A stretch of 64,000 bases of DNA. It comes from Marinobacter sp. THAF197a (GTDB taxonomy: Bacteria; Pseudomonadota; Gammaproteobacteria; Pseudomonadales; Oleiphilaceae). Both the position numbers and the translations under genes were made by a program. The stretch spans positions 2,790,001-2,854,000 of the forward strand of contig NZ_CP045324.1 in NCBI RefSeq assembly GCF_009363275.1, written 5' to 3'. The notes under the pieces are model-generated. The model had not been told where the DNA came from, searched no databases, and worked only from the letters and a program-made list of their open reading frames with translations. This document shows, piece by piece, positions 44,465 to 53,665 of the stretch (the stretch's first letter is position 1; every line of letters begins with the position of its first letter).

Positions 44465-45031
44465 ATGAAAGTAACCCGCATCTCCGCTCTGGCGCTTTCT
44501 CTGGCCGCCGCCCCAGTGTTTGCTGCTGATCTGGACCTGAGCCTGACCAATAACTCGGCGAAGGGCCAGGTTAACTTTTTCGGTGCTCAGAACGATATTC
44601 AGCTGGGTGCAGGCTACACCTACCGTGACAGCCGCCGCCATATCGGCAACATCGACTTTCACGCGCAAGGCCGCACCTCGATCGGCAACCTGCCGACCAC
44701 TGCCGGTGTAGGCCTCAAAGGTGTCTTCTATGACGAGCGTCGCCGGGACGTAGACGGCGGTGCGGTTGGCCTGGGCGGCTTTGCCACCGTGAATGTGCCA
44801 GACGTACCAGGCCTGTCATTCAGCGGCAGCCTCCACTACGCCCCAACCATTCTTTCGTTTGGCGATTCCGACGACATGACCAGCCTGGAACTGCGCGGAA
44901 GCTACCGCGTGATTCGAAACGCTGAGGTGTTTGCCGGTTACCGCTACCTGAACACCGAGCTGGATTTTGCCGGCTCCCCGGACATCAACCTGGATGAAGG
45001 TGTGCTGGCCGGTATCAAGATTTTCTTCTAA
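44465..45031 (+). CDS. YfaZ-like outer-membrane barrel protein
   Basis: 188 residues. Clean signal peptide (MKVTRISALALSLAAAPVFA) with cleavage after AFA/A, then a short beta-barrel with repeated alternating strands (INLDEGVLAGIKIFF terminal Phe). Blocks such as QLGAGYTYRDSRRHIGN and VFAGYRYLNTEL match YfaZ-type outer-membrane proteins. Function poorly known. Its 3' end is followed by a 14-base-pair stem-loop. Confidence 0.82.
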   Translation: MKVTRISALALSLAAAPVFAADLDLSLTNNSAKGQVNFFGAQNDIQLGAGYTYRDSRRHIGNIDFHAQGRTSIGNLPTTAGVGLKGVFYDERRRDVDGGAVGLGGFATVNVPDVPGLSFSGSLHYAPTILSFGDSDDMTSLELRGSYRVIRNAEVFAGYRYLNTELDFAGSPDINLDEGVLAGIKIFF

Positions 45032-45049
45032 CCGCGCCACACCGATACT

Positions 45050-45086
45050 GAATCCGTTACCCGGCGAACAGGCGGGTAACGGATTC
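45050..45086 (+). terminator. 14-bp stem-loop after the YfaZ-like gene
   Basis: GAATCCGTTACCCG-GCGAACAGG-CGGGTAACGGATTC. It follows the stop by 19 bases. Strong stem but no T-run, so terminator function is probable rather than certain. Confidence 0.6.
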
Positions 45087-45159
45087 GTGCTACTCCTCAC
45101 GCTCTCCCCCGCTTTTTGTTGCTAGGCTTCCCGGATACTTACTCAACGGATTGTCTGGC

Positions 45160-47379
45160 ATGAGATTGAACCTCCCCACCCTTCTGGCCGCCACCCTGAT
45201 ACTCACCGCCTGCAGCGGCGACAGCGCTATTGATGGTGTCAAGGAGATCCCCAACCGGTTCGGCAATGCCGTCAATGCCCTGGACGATTTCAGCCCTGGC
45301 AGCACCGGCGACTCCAACAACGCCCGCGGGCTGAGACCGAACGAAGTCCGGGTTACCATGGAAGTGCCGGCCAGCGTTGCCCCGCAGGGTGAACCCACAC
45401 GCAGGAATCTGCGGATTGTGGTGCCCGACCGTGTCGAGGTTTACCGGACGGACTATACCCTCAGGAAAGACCTTGGCACGGTGCGTTTTTCAACTGCCAC
45501 GGACGATGATGGTTACCTGATCATTGCGTTTGAGGACGGGGTCCCCATCGGGCCCGATGTTGTTATCGAAGCCTCCTATCGCGGCACCACGCTCAAAGCC
45601 CTCGCCGCCGACTCGGACCGGGATGTGAAGGTAAACCCGTTTTCCCATTACCTGGTTGTCGAGGGGCTGGGGAATTACGATGCCGTCGATTTTCAAACGG
45701 TCATGAATTGTGTCAACAGCAGCCTTTGCCTGAATAAGTATGTCTGGGGCACGGTCGCGGACCAGGTGCATGACTTCGAGATCGATATCGGCACCAATGC
45801 AAGTATTGCCAGCGCCCTCGACCGGCTGGATAACCGGGCCGACTTCAGAGCCTACGTGGCGGCCATGGCAGATTATGCCCTGCTCGGCCAGGATAATTCA
45901 GACACCGTCCGCGCCAGTTCCGCCGATTACAATTCGATCTTCCTGGGGCTGGAGCTTGGCCAGACCTTCCGGGAATCCAATGCGTTCGGTGCCGGCCAAT
46001 GGGGTGTCCGTACCGCCCAGGAAGAGGCGCTCACAGCCACCGGGAGCGCCTATCTTTACCCAGCGCTCACGCTCACATCGTTTGAAGCGTTCAACATCAA
46101 TGTCACCTCTTTGGCCACCGACATTCCGTACGATCGGCAAACACTCATTCACGGTCTGGACAACGGCGGCGCCCAGACTTTCTTCAACCGGAGTTCGGAT
46201 CTTTGGGCGCGCAACAGCCATTCAAGCGCTCCCGGGGCCGCCACACTCACCCCACCCCGAAGCGATGCCCAGAACGGTGATGCGATCGACCCCGCCCGGT
46301 TGCTAGCAGGCCGCGCCCTGTACCAGAGTGTGACTGGCCGCGACAGCAGCAGAATCACGGGTTGGACCCGAAACCCCTATTACCTGGACGCTTTCACCTC
46401 CGCGCCAGCAGAACAGGACAGCAGCCCAGACCGGGTGCTCACCAGCTATTTCTCGGCCGGCAAAGCCATTGAGCTGCAGGAAGAGGGAGGCAAACTCAAA
46501 CGCCAGGACACTTTGGAAGACCACTACCTTTCTGTGTTTGAGCTGCACCTGGAGCGCAGCAGCAATTTCAGCCTGTCCACACTGGCAGAGCAACGCTATA
46601 ACCTGGTGTATATCGCGCCCCGATTCGGCAATGAAGATGACCCAATGGTTTTCGAAACCGGGCACGGAAACTGGGACACCCAAACCCCTGATGGCAACCG
46701 GCTGGCAGCTGAGGTGACACTCGATCAGTTTCGGGTTGTCCGGGCCAGTAATGGCCAGGTGCGAGCTGAGGCGAATTCTGGAACCGGTGACTGGAATCTG
46801 GCTAACCGATTGTCTCGCCTGAGCCAGTCAGACCAGTATATGGGCAGATTGACCCTCTACGAAGACCAGCCCGGCGAAGAATTTGGAACACCGGACATGG
46901 GCCTTGGCGCCACCACCCCGGACGGCTCACTGATGGCCTTCAATCTGGATGACAGTTACCTTGGCGACGGCCTGGTGATTGCCGGCAAGGCTCCCACTGA
47001 CTCACTGGTGCCGGCCCGCTACAGGCTTCAGGGGGTTATCATCGCCATGACCGATAACACCGGTCGGATGCATCAGATCCACAACGGCTTGCTGGAACTG
47101 GACGACGGAGGCGGCGCGACCATTAACGCTGCCAGCTTTGAGATTCACCACGACATCCCATCCAGTGACGTCTCTGAGCCAAGGCAAGCCAGCTTGGCGT
47201 CCTCACTCAGCGTCACTGCCTCGGAAAACGGCGAGATCACCCTTAGCGGCGGCGAACTCACACTCGCGGGATTCTACACAGGAACAGGTGACCAGATATT
47301 TCTGACCTTGCGGGATAACACCGGCCCCGAGTTTCAGATCGGATTACTGATAGCCACGGTGATCCCGGAATCGGACTAA
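45160..47379 (+). CDS. Large lipoprotein of unknown function
   Basis: 739 residues from the ATG at 45160. Lipobox LTACSG (residues about 14-19). A beta-rich protein with no motif I can name; stretches such as VEVYRTDYTLRKDLG, FSHYLVVEGLGNYDAVDF, CVNSSLCLNKYVWG and PRFGNEDDPMVFETGHGNW suggest a modular surface or periplasmic protein, with two cysteines close together (C..SSLC) possibly in a disulfide. The C-terminal third repeats Gly/Thr-rich strands. Not recognised; context (YfaZ, glucosaminidase) points to the envelope. Confidence 0.7.
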   Translation: MRLNLPTLLAATLILTACSGDSAIDGVKEIPNRFGNAVNALDDFSPGSTGDSNNARGLRPNEVRVTMEVPASVAPQGEPTRRNLRIVVPDRVEVYRTDYTLRKDLGTVRFSTATDDDGYLIIAFEDGVPIGPDVVIEASYRGTTLKALAADSDRDVKVNPFSHYLVVEGLGNYDAVDFQTVMNCVNSSLCLNKYVWGTVADQVHDFEIDIGTNASIASALDRLDNRADFRAYVAAMADYALLGQDNSDTVRASSADYNSIFLGLELGQTFRESNAFGAGQWGVRTAQEEALTATGSAYLYPALTLTSFEAFNINVTSLATDIPYDRQTLIHGLDNGGAQTFFNRSSDLWARNSHSSAPGAATLTPPRSDAQNGDAIDPARLLAGRALYQSVTGRDSSRITGWTRNPYYLDAFTSAPAEQDSSPDRVLTSYFSAGKAIELQEEGGKLKRQDTLEDHYLSVFELHLERSSNFSLSTLAEQRYNLVYIAPRFGNEDDPMVFETGHGNWDTQTPDGNRLAAEVTLDQFRVVRASNGQVRAEANSGTGDWNLANRLSRLSQSDQYMGRLTLYEDQPGEEFGTPDMGLGATTPDGSLMAFNLDDSYLGDGLVIAGKAPTDSLVPARYRLQGVIIAMTDNTGRMHQIHNGLLELDDGGGATINAASFEIHHDIPSSDVSEPRQASLASSLSVTASENGEITLSGGELTLAGFYTGTGDQIFLTLRDNTGPEFQIGLLIATVIPESD

Positions 47380-47464
47380 CAGAACCAATACTCAGGACGC
47401 TCTCGTATAACCTGTTATAATTTCTGCCATATCGACTGACATACCCATAAAGACGAGAGGTTTT

Positions 47465-48391
47465 ATGACTGCAGTTACCCGGGCGCTGATGCTGTTTGTT
47501 CCGTTGACTCTGTTCGCTGTAGTCGGTGCTCTTTACGTTCCACCAGATTATTCTGGTGAAGGTAACGGTGATGATGAAGTGGTTCTTGCGTCGCTTCCGC
47601 GCCTCCCCGCCTGGGCAAACGAAGACCTACCGGATTTCTCAGGCTACAGCGACACCACCGAACGTAAAGTCGCGTTCTTCTCATTCCTTTACCCGCGGAT
47701 TGTTCTTGCCAACTCCCGCATTCTGCTTGAGCGCGAATACCTTGAGTCGCTTGCCAACAAAGCCGAGCTCTCAGATCGCGAAGAAAAATGGCTGACTGAT
47801 CAGTCACAACGCCTGAGGGTTGATGCCGAAACCGGCAGTGAAGAGCAATTTGCGCTGTTACGAAAGCGCCTGGATGTTATTCCGCCATCGCTGATTCTTG
47901 CCCAGGCGGCCAATGAATCTGCCTGGGGCACCTCTCGCTTTGCCACTGAGGGCAATAACCTGTTCGGTCAGTGGTGCTTCAGCAAAGGCTGTGGTCTTGT
48001 ACCCCTGAGCCGTATTGAAGGGGCCAGCCATGAGGTGGCGAAATTCTCCTCTCCCTACCAGTCCGTTCGCTCGTATATCCAGAACCTGAACCGACACCCC
48101 ACCTACCAACTGGTCAGAGACCTCCGGTTGCAGAACCGCCAAGCGGAACAGCCGCTTTCCGGACTGGAAATGGCGGAAGGCCTACTTGGCTATTCCGAAC
48201 GGGGTGAAGAGTATATAAAAGAGATTCGCTCCATGATTCGCTACAACAATCTTGAGTTCTATGATCAGGAATTCAGGAATTTGTTGGGAGAGCGCACCCC
48301 CGCCAAGTTCAAACAACTGGCCTCAGCAAAGGCAGATACTGCACTGCTTCCTGGCGCGGAAGGCGCCTTGGCCAGTCCGTTTGAAGGCTGA
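47465..48391 (+). CDS. Bax-like glucosaminidase-domain protein
   Basis: 308 residues with an N-terminal signal/anchor (ALMLFVPLTLFAVVGALY). The glucosaminidase (GH73-like) domain contains ILAQAANESAWGTSRFA with the catalytic Glu, then NNLFGQWCFSKGCGLVP and FSSPYQSVRSYIQNLNRHP, the pattern of E. coli Bax. It probably cleaves peptidoglycan in the periplasm. A ribosome site (ACGAGAGG) precedes the ATG. Confidence 0.88.
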   Translation: MTAVTRALMLFVPLTLFAVVGALYVPPDYSGEGNGDDEVVLASLPRLPAWANEDLPDFSGYSDTTERKVAFFSFLYPRIVLANSRILLEREYLESLANKAELSDREEKWLTDQSQRLRVDAETGSEEQFALLRKRLDVIPPSLILAQAANESAWGTSRFATEGNNLFGQWCFSKGCGLVPLSRIEGASHEVAKFSSPYQSVRSYIQNLNRHPTYQLVRDLRLQNRQAEQPLSGLEMAEGLLGYSERGEEYIKEIRSMIRYNNLEFYDQEFRNLLGERTPAKFKQLASAKADTALLPGAEGALASPFEG

Positions 48392-48423
48392 CATTAAAAT
48401 CTGAACCTACAGAGATAGTGCCC

Positions 48424-49320
48424 ATGCTCAATTTTCTGCCCGCCCCTCTGAAAGGGGTTCTGGTGGTTCTGCTGATTTTGCTGAATACCGTTATTTTCCT
48501 TCCGTTCCTGTTGCTGTTCGCCATCGTCAAACTGGTGATCCCGGTCATGGGAGTACGTAAGGCCTGCACAGTTATCGTCAACGGCATTGCCTGGTACTGG
48601 ATTGGCTTCAACAACACACTGGTAAAACTGTTCCATAAAGTTGAATGGGACGTTCGGGGCGCTCAGGAACTCAGCCGCGAGCACTGGTACTTCGTGACCT
48701 GTAACCACCAAAGCTGGACAGACATCCCCGCAATCCAGTACGTCCTGAACAGCAAGATCCCCCTGCTGAAGTTTTTTCTCAAGAAGCAACTGATCTGGGT
48801 ACCACTACTTGGCGTTGCCTGGTGGGCGCTGGACTTTCCGTTCATGCATCGCCACACAAAAGAGCAGATCGCCAAGCGTCCGGAACTGAAAGGCAAAGAC
48901 ATTGCAGCCACCCGGGCGGCCTGTGAGAAATTCCGCTACACGCCGGTGACCATTTTCAACTTCATGGAAGGCACGCGTTTTACTCCGGAAAAGCATGCGC
49001 GGCAGAATTCTCCCTACAGGAATCTGCTGAAACCCCGCGCCGGCGGAACAGCTTTCGTGTTTGGCGCCATGGGCGAGATGATTCATACCATGCTTGATGT
49101 GACCATTGTCTACCCCAAAGGAACGCCTGGAATCTGGGATTACCTGTGCGGCAGGGTGGACAAGATCATTATCGATATTCGCACCCGGGAAGTACCGGAG
49201 CGTTTTCTGGGGATGGATTACGAAGGTAATCGGGAACTGCGCGTCGATTTCCAGCGCTGGGTCAGCGAGATATGGGCAGAGAAAGATGCCCGGATTGAGG
49301 AGCTGAAAGCGGGGGGCTGA
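48424..49320 (+). CDS. PlsC-type membrane acyltransferase (YihG-like)
   Basis: 298 residues from ATG 48424. One to two N-terminal helices (VLVVLLILLNTVIFLPFLLL), then the HX4D motif NHQSWTD, and FNFMEGTRFTP as the second acyltransferase block. It should transfer an acyl chain to lysophosphatidate or a related acceptor in membrane lipid synthesis. The TGA stop is followed with no gap by the stop of the LAL gene on the other strand. Confidence 0.88.
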   Translation: MLNFLPAPLKGVLVVLLILLNTVIFLPFLLLFAIVKLVIPVMGVRKACTVIVNGIAWYWIGFNNTLVKLFHKVEWDVRGAQELSREHWYFVTCNHQSWTDIPAIQYVLNSKIPLLKFFLKKQLIWVPLLGVAWWALDFPFMHRHTKEQIAKRPELKGKDIAATRAACEKFRYTPVTIFNFMEGTRFTPEKHARQNSPYRNLLKPRAGGTAFVFGAMGEMIHTMLDVTIVYPKGTPGIWDYLCGRVDKIIIDIRTREVPERFLGMDYEGNRELRVDFQRWVSEIWAEKDARIEELKAGG

Positions 49321-52008
49321 CTACAGCAGCCCCAGTTCCCGGGCCCTTACAATCGCCTGAGTTCTGGATTTCACTTCCAGCTTGGCGTTGATCCTTCGGG
49401 CGTGGGTTTTCACCGTATGCAGCGAGATGTGCAGTTTATCTGCGATTTCCTGGTTTGACAGGCCCTTGGCAATCAACTCCAGAACACCCTGCTCCCGCTC
49501 ACTGATCGGCTCCGCCAGTGTATCTGCGACAACCGCGATACCCTCAATACCGAACAGTTCGCCCAAGGCACTGGTGAAGGGGCACGGCTCCAGCCCCCTG
49601 AAAGTCTTTTCCATAAGGGGTCGCAACTCGTGCATCAGCTCCGCGAAAGGACTGATGAAATGCTCCCTGGCGGCCTCCCTGATCACGCTTTCCAGTTGCC
49701 GCCTGCCCGCAGGCGCTCCCTTTTCCTCCGCCAAAAGTACGGCATCAAGCAGCCCCGCATGTAGGTGAAGACCCCAGGGCAAGGCATCTTCGTAGCGATG
49801 ATAAACAGCGGACAGGTGTTCCCGGGCACGTATCAGGTCACCGTTCACCAGATCAATCCGCACCTGCAAACAATCCAGCAGGCCGGGAATCATCGGGAAC
49901 AGTTCGGGAACACAACCGTCCTTACGGTAGGGTGCAAGTTTGACCATCGCCTGGGCGGCGCTTTCCGGCTGGCCACAGGCCAGCCAGCAGCTTGTTTTCA
50001 GTGCTTCGAGTACCGGCAAATAGACTGACTCATCTACCTGCCAGGAGTGCATAGTACGCTCAGCGCGGCCAATCCATACAAAGGCATCGTCCATACGGCC
50101 CTGAGCCCGGCACATGAGCACTCTCAACGCCATCGCCAGTAGCAGCCCAAGATCCCGAGTCTGCTCTGCATGTCGGGCACAGCTCACTAACAGGCGATCG
50201 GCTTCCTTCAATCGACCTTTATGCCAGAGCACCAGAACCAGGTTCAGCTGCAACCGGGTTTCCCCAATCCGAGCGGGCCTGCTGAGCTCTTGCATGGCGG
50301 TATCCAGCCCGGTACGTAATAGCTGTTCCGCGTGGCCCAGCGCACCCTTGCCCAGCTCAATTCTGGCGTGAGCATAGACTGCCAGTGCTTCAGAACCAGA
50401 GTCGCCAGCTTCCCGAGCCAACTTTGCAGCGGCTCGATTGGCATCCCGCGCTGCCTGAAAGTACCCACCAGCGCATAACGCACTGGACCTGACAATTTGA
50501 GTCACCAGTTGCGCCTGAGTAGACAAGCCTCCGGTTGCCAGCGCCTTGTCAGCCATCTCAAGCGCAGGTGCCACAAAGCCCTCTCCACGAAGGATAAACG
50601 CTTTAAGGGCGTATATTCGAGCTTCCTGTTCTCTTAGATCTGACACACTGAACGATTCGAGCAACTCTCGCGCCTGGCGGAATTGACCACCGATTGCATG
50701 AACCCAGCTGTAGACGATTCGCAGCCTGGCACTCCGCTCCAGCAACTGGGCAGGCAGGCTTCGTCGCAGCGTCAGCAACGACGCCGTGTCTTGCCCCAAC
50801 AGCAGTGCCTCGGTGCCCTCGGACGCGATGCGTATGACTTCATCATTCTCACCCGCCAGCAAGGCGTACTTGAGCGCCTCCGGAAACTGCTCCCGTTGCC
50901 CAAACCAACGGCTTGCCATCAACATACGGGTGGCATAACCGCCCATCACGGGCGCCTGTAACCAGGCCTGGAGCAATGGGTTCAAACGATACCAACGCCC
51001 CCTCCCCGGCACCTGCTTTAATGGCAATCCGCGTTCCGCCGCCGACGATGGCGGCATATCCGGCTCTGCGGTGGTGCCCTCCAGTGTCAGGAACAGCTCA
51101 TCTGAACAGCTTTCGAGCTCCGCCATCACTCGCAAACTGCGAACCTGTGACTGCGCCAACGGCGCAAGCACGGTGCTCTTGATAAACCGTTCCACGGACT
51201 CGGTTTCGTGAACCGGCTTTCTTTCATCGCCACGAGCGAGCTCACGAAGGTACAGGGCCAATGGGGTTGGCCAGCCTTCCGTCAGGTTGTACAGGTGGTC
51301 GATGGCCACACTGGTAATCAGGCGTTCATCACGTGCTTGCTGAAAAAACTCAAACGTTTCAGACCGGGAGAACTCGAGGCGATCCACAGACAAGTGCTGG
51401 TAGACACCCTGCAGATCCAGCGTGTGGCTTTCAAACGGCAGGGGTAAACGTGATGCCATCACCACCGCCAGGTTGCCAGGAATGTTCGTAGCCAGTTGAT
51501 GGAGTAATCCCACCACAGCCGGGTTCGTCAGATGATGAAGATTATCCAGAACCAGTACATCCCGATTGGACTCCTTCTTTCGGGCTTTGGTGACCAGAAG
51601 AACAGAAAGATGATCCTGGAACGTACCGCCATTTGGCGCTGAAACATCAGACAGACCGAGGGCCGTGGCCAACAGTGAGAGAAAACGAGAAGGGGCGTTG
51701 TCACCGCCGTTAAGTGTAACCCAACGAATACTGGCATCCGGCGCAGCATTGAGCGCGCTGACCAGGGAGTGGGTTTTGCCATAACCACTGGGCGCCTCCA
51801 GAAACAACAGATGCCCTGGCGACATAGCGGCCAGGATCTGCTGGTCCAGCTCTGGCCGGATTAGCCTGGAGACAGGAATTGCCGGCATCTGAAGCCTTTG
51901 CTCCAGAAGGTCTCGCACAAGCTCTCCATGCGCAAGGCCATTGTTGGCGGACTGAAATTCATCGTTGGCTGCACAGCCATCATTATAGGATTTCACGCAC
52001 TGCCCCAT
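49321..52008 (-). CDS. LAL-type (MalT/AlkS-like) LuxR regulator
   Basis: 895 residues from the furthest start; ATG 51888 would give about 855. An N-terminal STAND ATPase has Walker A APSGYGKT (near 70-78) and a Walker B region (RDVLVLDNLHHL). A long TPR-like middle (about 340-780) follows, and a C-terminal LuxR HTH (LSNQEIADKLHISLHTVKTH). Such LALs activate catabolic operons when an inducer and ATP bind; AlkS regulates alkane genes. Positioned downstream of the DUF1302/DUF1329 pair and divergent from nothing, it might control it (inference). The stop abuts the acyltransferase stop with zero spacing. Confidence 0.87.
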   Translation of the reverse strand: MGQCVKSYNDGCAANDEFQSANNGLAHGELVRDLLEQRLQMPAIPVSRLIRPELDQQILAAMSPGHLLFLEAPSGYGKTHSLVSALNAAPDASIRWVTLNGGDNAPSRFLSLLATALGLSDVSAPNGGTFQDHLSVLLVTKARKKESNRDVLVLDNLHHLTNPAVVGLLHQLATNIPGNLAVVMASRLPLPFESHTLDLQGVYQHLSVDRLEFSRSETFEFFQQARDERLITSVAIDHLYNLTEGWPTPLALYLRELARGDERKPVHETESVERFIKSTVLAPLAQSQVRSLRVMAELESCSDELFLTLEGTTAEPDMPPSSAAERGLPLKQVPGRGRWYRLNPLLQAWLQAPVMGGYATRMLMASRWFGQREQFPEALKYALLAGENDEVIRIASEGTEALLLGQDTASLLTLRRSLPAQLLERSARLRIVYSWVHAIGGQFRQARELLESFSVSDLREQEARIYALKAFILRGEGFVAPALEMADKALATGGLSTQAQLVTQIVRSSALCAGGYFQAARDANRAAAKLAREAGDSGSEALAVYAHARIELGKGALGHAEQLLRTGLDTAMQELSRPARIGETRLQLNLVLVLWHKGRLKEADRLLVSCARHAEQTRDLGLLLAMALRVLMCRAQGRMDDAFVWIGRAERTMHSWQVDESVYLPVLEALKTSCWLACGQPESAAQAMVKLAPYRKDGCVPELFPMIPGLLDCLQVRIDLVNGDLIRAREHLSAVYHRYEDALPWGLHLHAGLLDAVLLAEEKGAPAGRRQLESVIREAAREHFISPFAELMHELRPLMEKTFRGLEPCPFTSALGELFGIEGIAVVADTLAEPISEREQGVLELIAKGLSNQEIADKLHISLHTVKTHARRINAKLEVKSRTQAIVRARELGLL

Positions 52009-52215
52009 TTAAAACCGGCTTCCTGGTATCAACAGGCCGGCGTAAAAAGAATCTTCTTTTCACGGATTATGGCTCGGCGTCCTGCATCGGGTACGCCTTT
52101 AGTATGAGTTGCTTGGAAGAAGGTTAAACCAAAGGTGGGGTGAGCTGCAAAATTTTGACGTGTAAAAAGTTTGTCAGTGGCAGATTTTTAACACCAAAAG
52201 GCCGGTTACGGCCAC

Positions 52216-52248
52216 AAAAAAAACGGCGGGCCATAGGCCCGCCGTTTT
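52216..52248 (-). terminator. Rho-independent terminator of the second DUF1329 gene
   Basis: Stem AAAACGGCGGGCC-ATA-GGCCCGCCGTTTT (52220-52248), with TTTTTTTT following on the minus strand, 22 bases beyond the DUF1329 stop. It separates the pair from the LAL gene. Confidence 0.93.
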
Positions 52249-52270
52249 AAGTTACTGCCAAGCTCGCCTG

Positions 52271-53632
52271 TTATCGGGTACCTGCACGGCGCAGCGCGGC
52301 CGGTGTGTAGTCCCGTGACTGACGCTCAACGCCGAACGTGTACGGGTTGTTTTCTTCGTTGGTCAGGCCCAAAGCGAGGTAGCGACCAGACAGAAGATCA
52401 TACAGAACCTCGATGGCGTACCAGGGCACGTCCTGATCATAGAACTGCATACCATGTGCTTCAGCCACACGCCACAACTCGCCACGACCATCGTAATGAT
52501 CAATGACTGACGCCTGCCAGGAGTCTTCGTTCAGGTAGAAGTCACGCTGGGCATACACATGACGCTCACCGTCTTTCAGGGTTGCCCGTACGTGCCACAC
52601 ACGATGCAGCTCATAACGGGTAAGGTCCTGGTTGATGTGACCAGCCTTGATGATGTCGCTATAGCTCAGGTTACGATCAACAAGCTTGTAAGAGTTGTAA
52701 GGGATATACATCTCTTTCTTGCCAACCAGTTCCCAGTTGTAACGATCGGGAGCGCCGTTGAACATGTCGAAGTTGTCAGAGGTACGCATACCATCGGCAG
52801 CGGTACCCGGTCCATCGTAGGCAACCTGTGGAGCACGGCGAACACGGCGCTGACCGGCGTTGTAGATCCAAGCCCGGCGAGGCTCTTTCACCTGGTCCAG
52901 AGTTTCGTGAACCAGCAGCACGTTACCTGCAAGACGTGCCGGAGCAGTAATCGCCTGCTTGAAATAGAACAGGACGTTATCGTCCTGACCTTCCTGGTAA
53001 TCCGACAGATAGCGGTTCCAGGTCAGCTCGTCCTGGAACTTCACAACCGAGAATGCGCCGTTAGCGGTAGGGGTAACCTGGCCGACGTTACGCTGAACTG
53101 AGCCACCACGGTATCGGGTAATGTGGTTCCAGATTGCTTCCAAGCCGTTCTGTGGAATCGGAAATGGCGTTGCATTGGCGTAGTTACCAATACCATTACC
53201 ATTCTGGATCAGTTCAGAACGGGTGGCGTTCTTTACCGTCTCATCCATGATGTCCTGGGGATAGACAGCGGTACGATGAGTCGGATAGACCGGCAGCTTG
53301 TAATCCGGATATTGGCGAATCATTGCAATCTGGCCGGGGGACAGTTTGTCCTCGTACTGATCCACGTTGCTCTGATCAATGACAAACCTGGGCTGCTCAT
53401 CAGGGAATGGATTTACATAAATACCATCACCCTTATAGCCTGCCGGCGGCGTGGTCATGCCACCGGTCCACTCAGGGATATCACCACCGTTGCCTGCGCG
53501 CTCCGCACCCATCGGTGTCAGCGTATCGCCGAGTTTGGCTGCTTCTTCAGCAGAAACCGCGCCCCAGGCTTGACCCGCAAAGAGACTTGCAGTCAGTACG
53601 CCGGTGGCCAGTAGTTTCTTGTTCAGTTTCAT
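52271..53632 (-). CDS. DUF1329 periplasmic/outer-membrane protein, copy 2
   Basis: 453 residues, one fewer than copy 1. ATG 53632 is preceded by GAGG at eight bases. Signal peptide ends near GQAWG. Shares with copy 1 the blocks LTPMGAERAGNGG, DQPFVIDQ-like stretches, VLLVHETLDQVKEPRRAW, RRVRRAPQVAYDGPGTA and DYTPAALRRAGTR, so the two are clear paralogues. It lies 33 bases after DUF1302 and ends before a strong terminator. Role as for copy 1; a different substrate is plausible. Confidence 0.92.
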   Translation of the reverse strand: MKLNKKLLATGVLTASLFAGQAWGAVSAEEAAKLGDTLTPMGAERAGNGGDIPEWTGGMTTPPAGYKGDGIYVNPFPDEQPRFVIDQSNVDQYEDKLSPGQIAMIRQYPDYKLPVYPTHRTAVYPQDIMDETVKNATRSELIQNGNGIGNYANATPFPIPQNGLEAIWNHITRYRGGSVQRNVGQVTPTANGAFSVVKFQDELTWNRYLSDYQEGQDDNVLFYFKQAITAPARLAGNVLLVHETLDQVKEPRRAWIYNAGQRRVRRAPQVAYDGPGTAADGMRTSDNFDMFNGAPDRYNWELVGKKEMYIPYNSYKLVDRNLSYSDIIKAGHINQDLTRYELHRVWHVRATLKDGERHVYAQRDFYLNEDSWQASVIDHYDGRGELWRVAEAHGMQFYDQDVPWYAIEVLYDLLSGRYLALGLTNEENNPYTFGVERQSRDYTPAALRRAGTR

Positions 53633-53665
53633 TTAAATTACCTCGTTAAACGAATTCGGTCCGGT

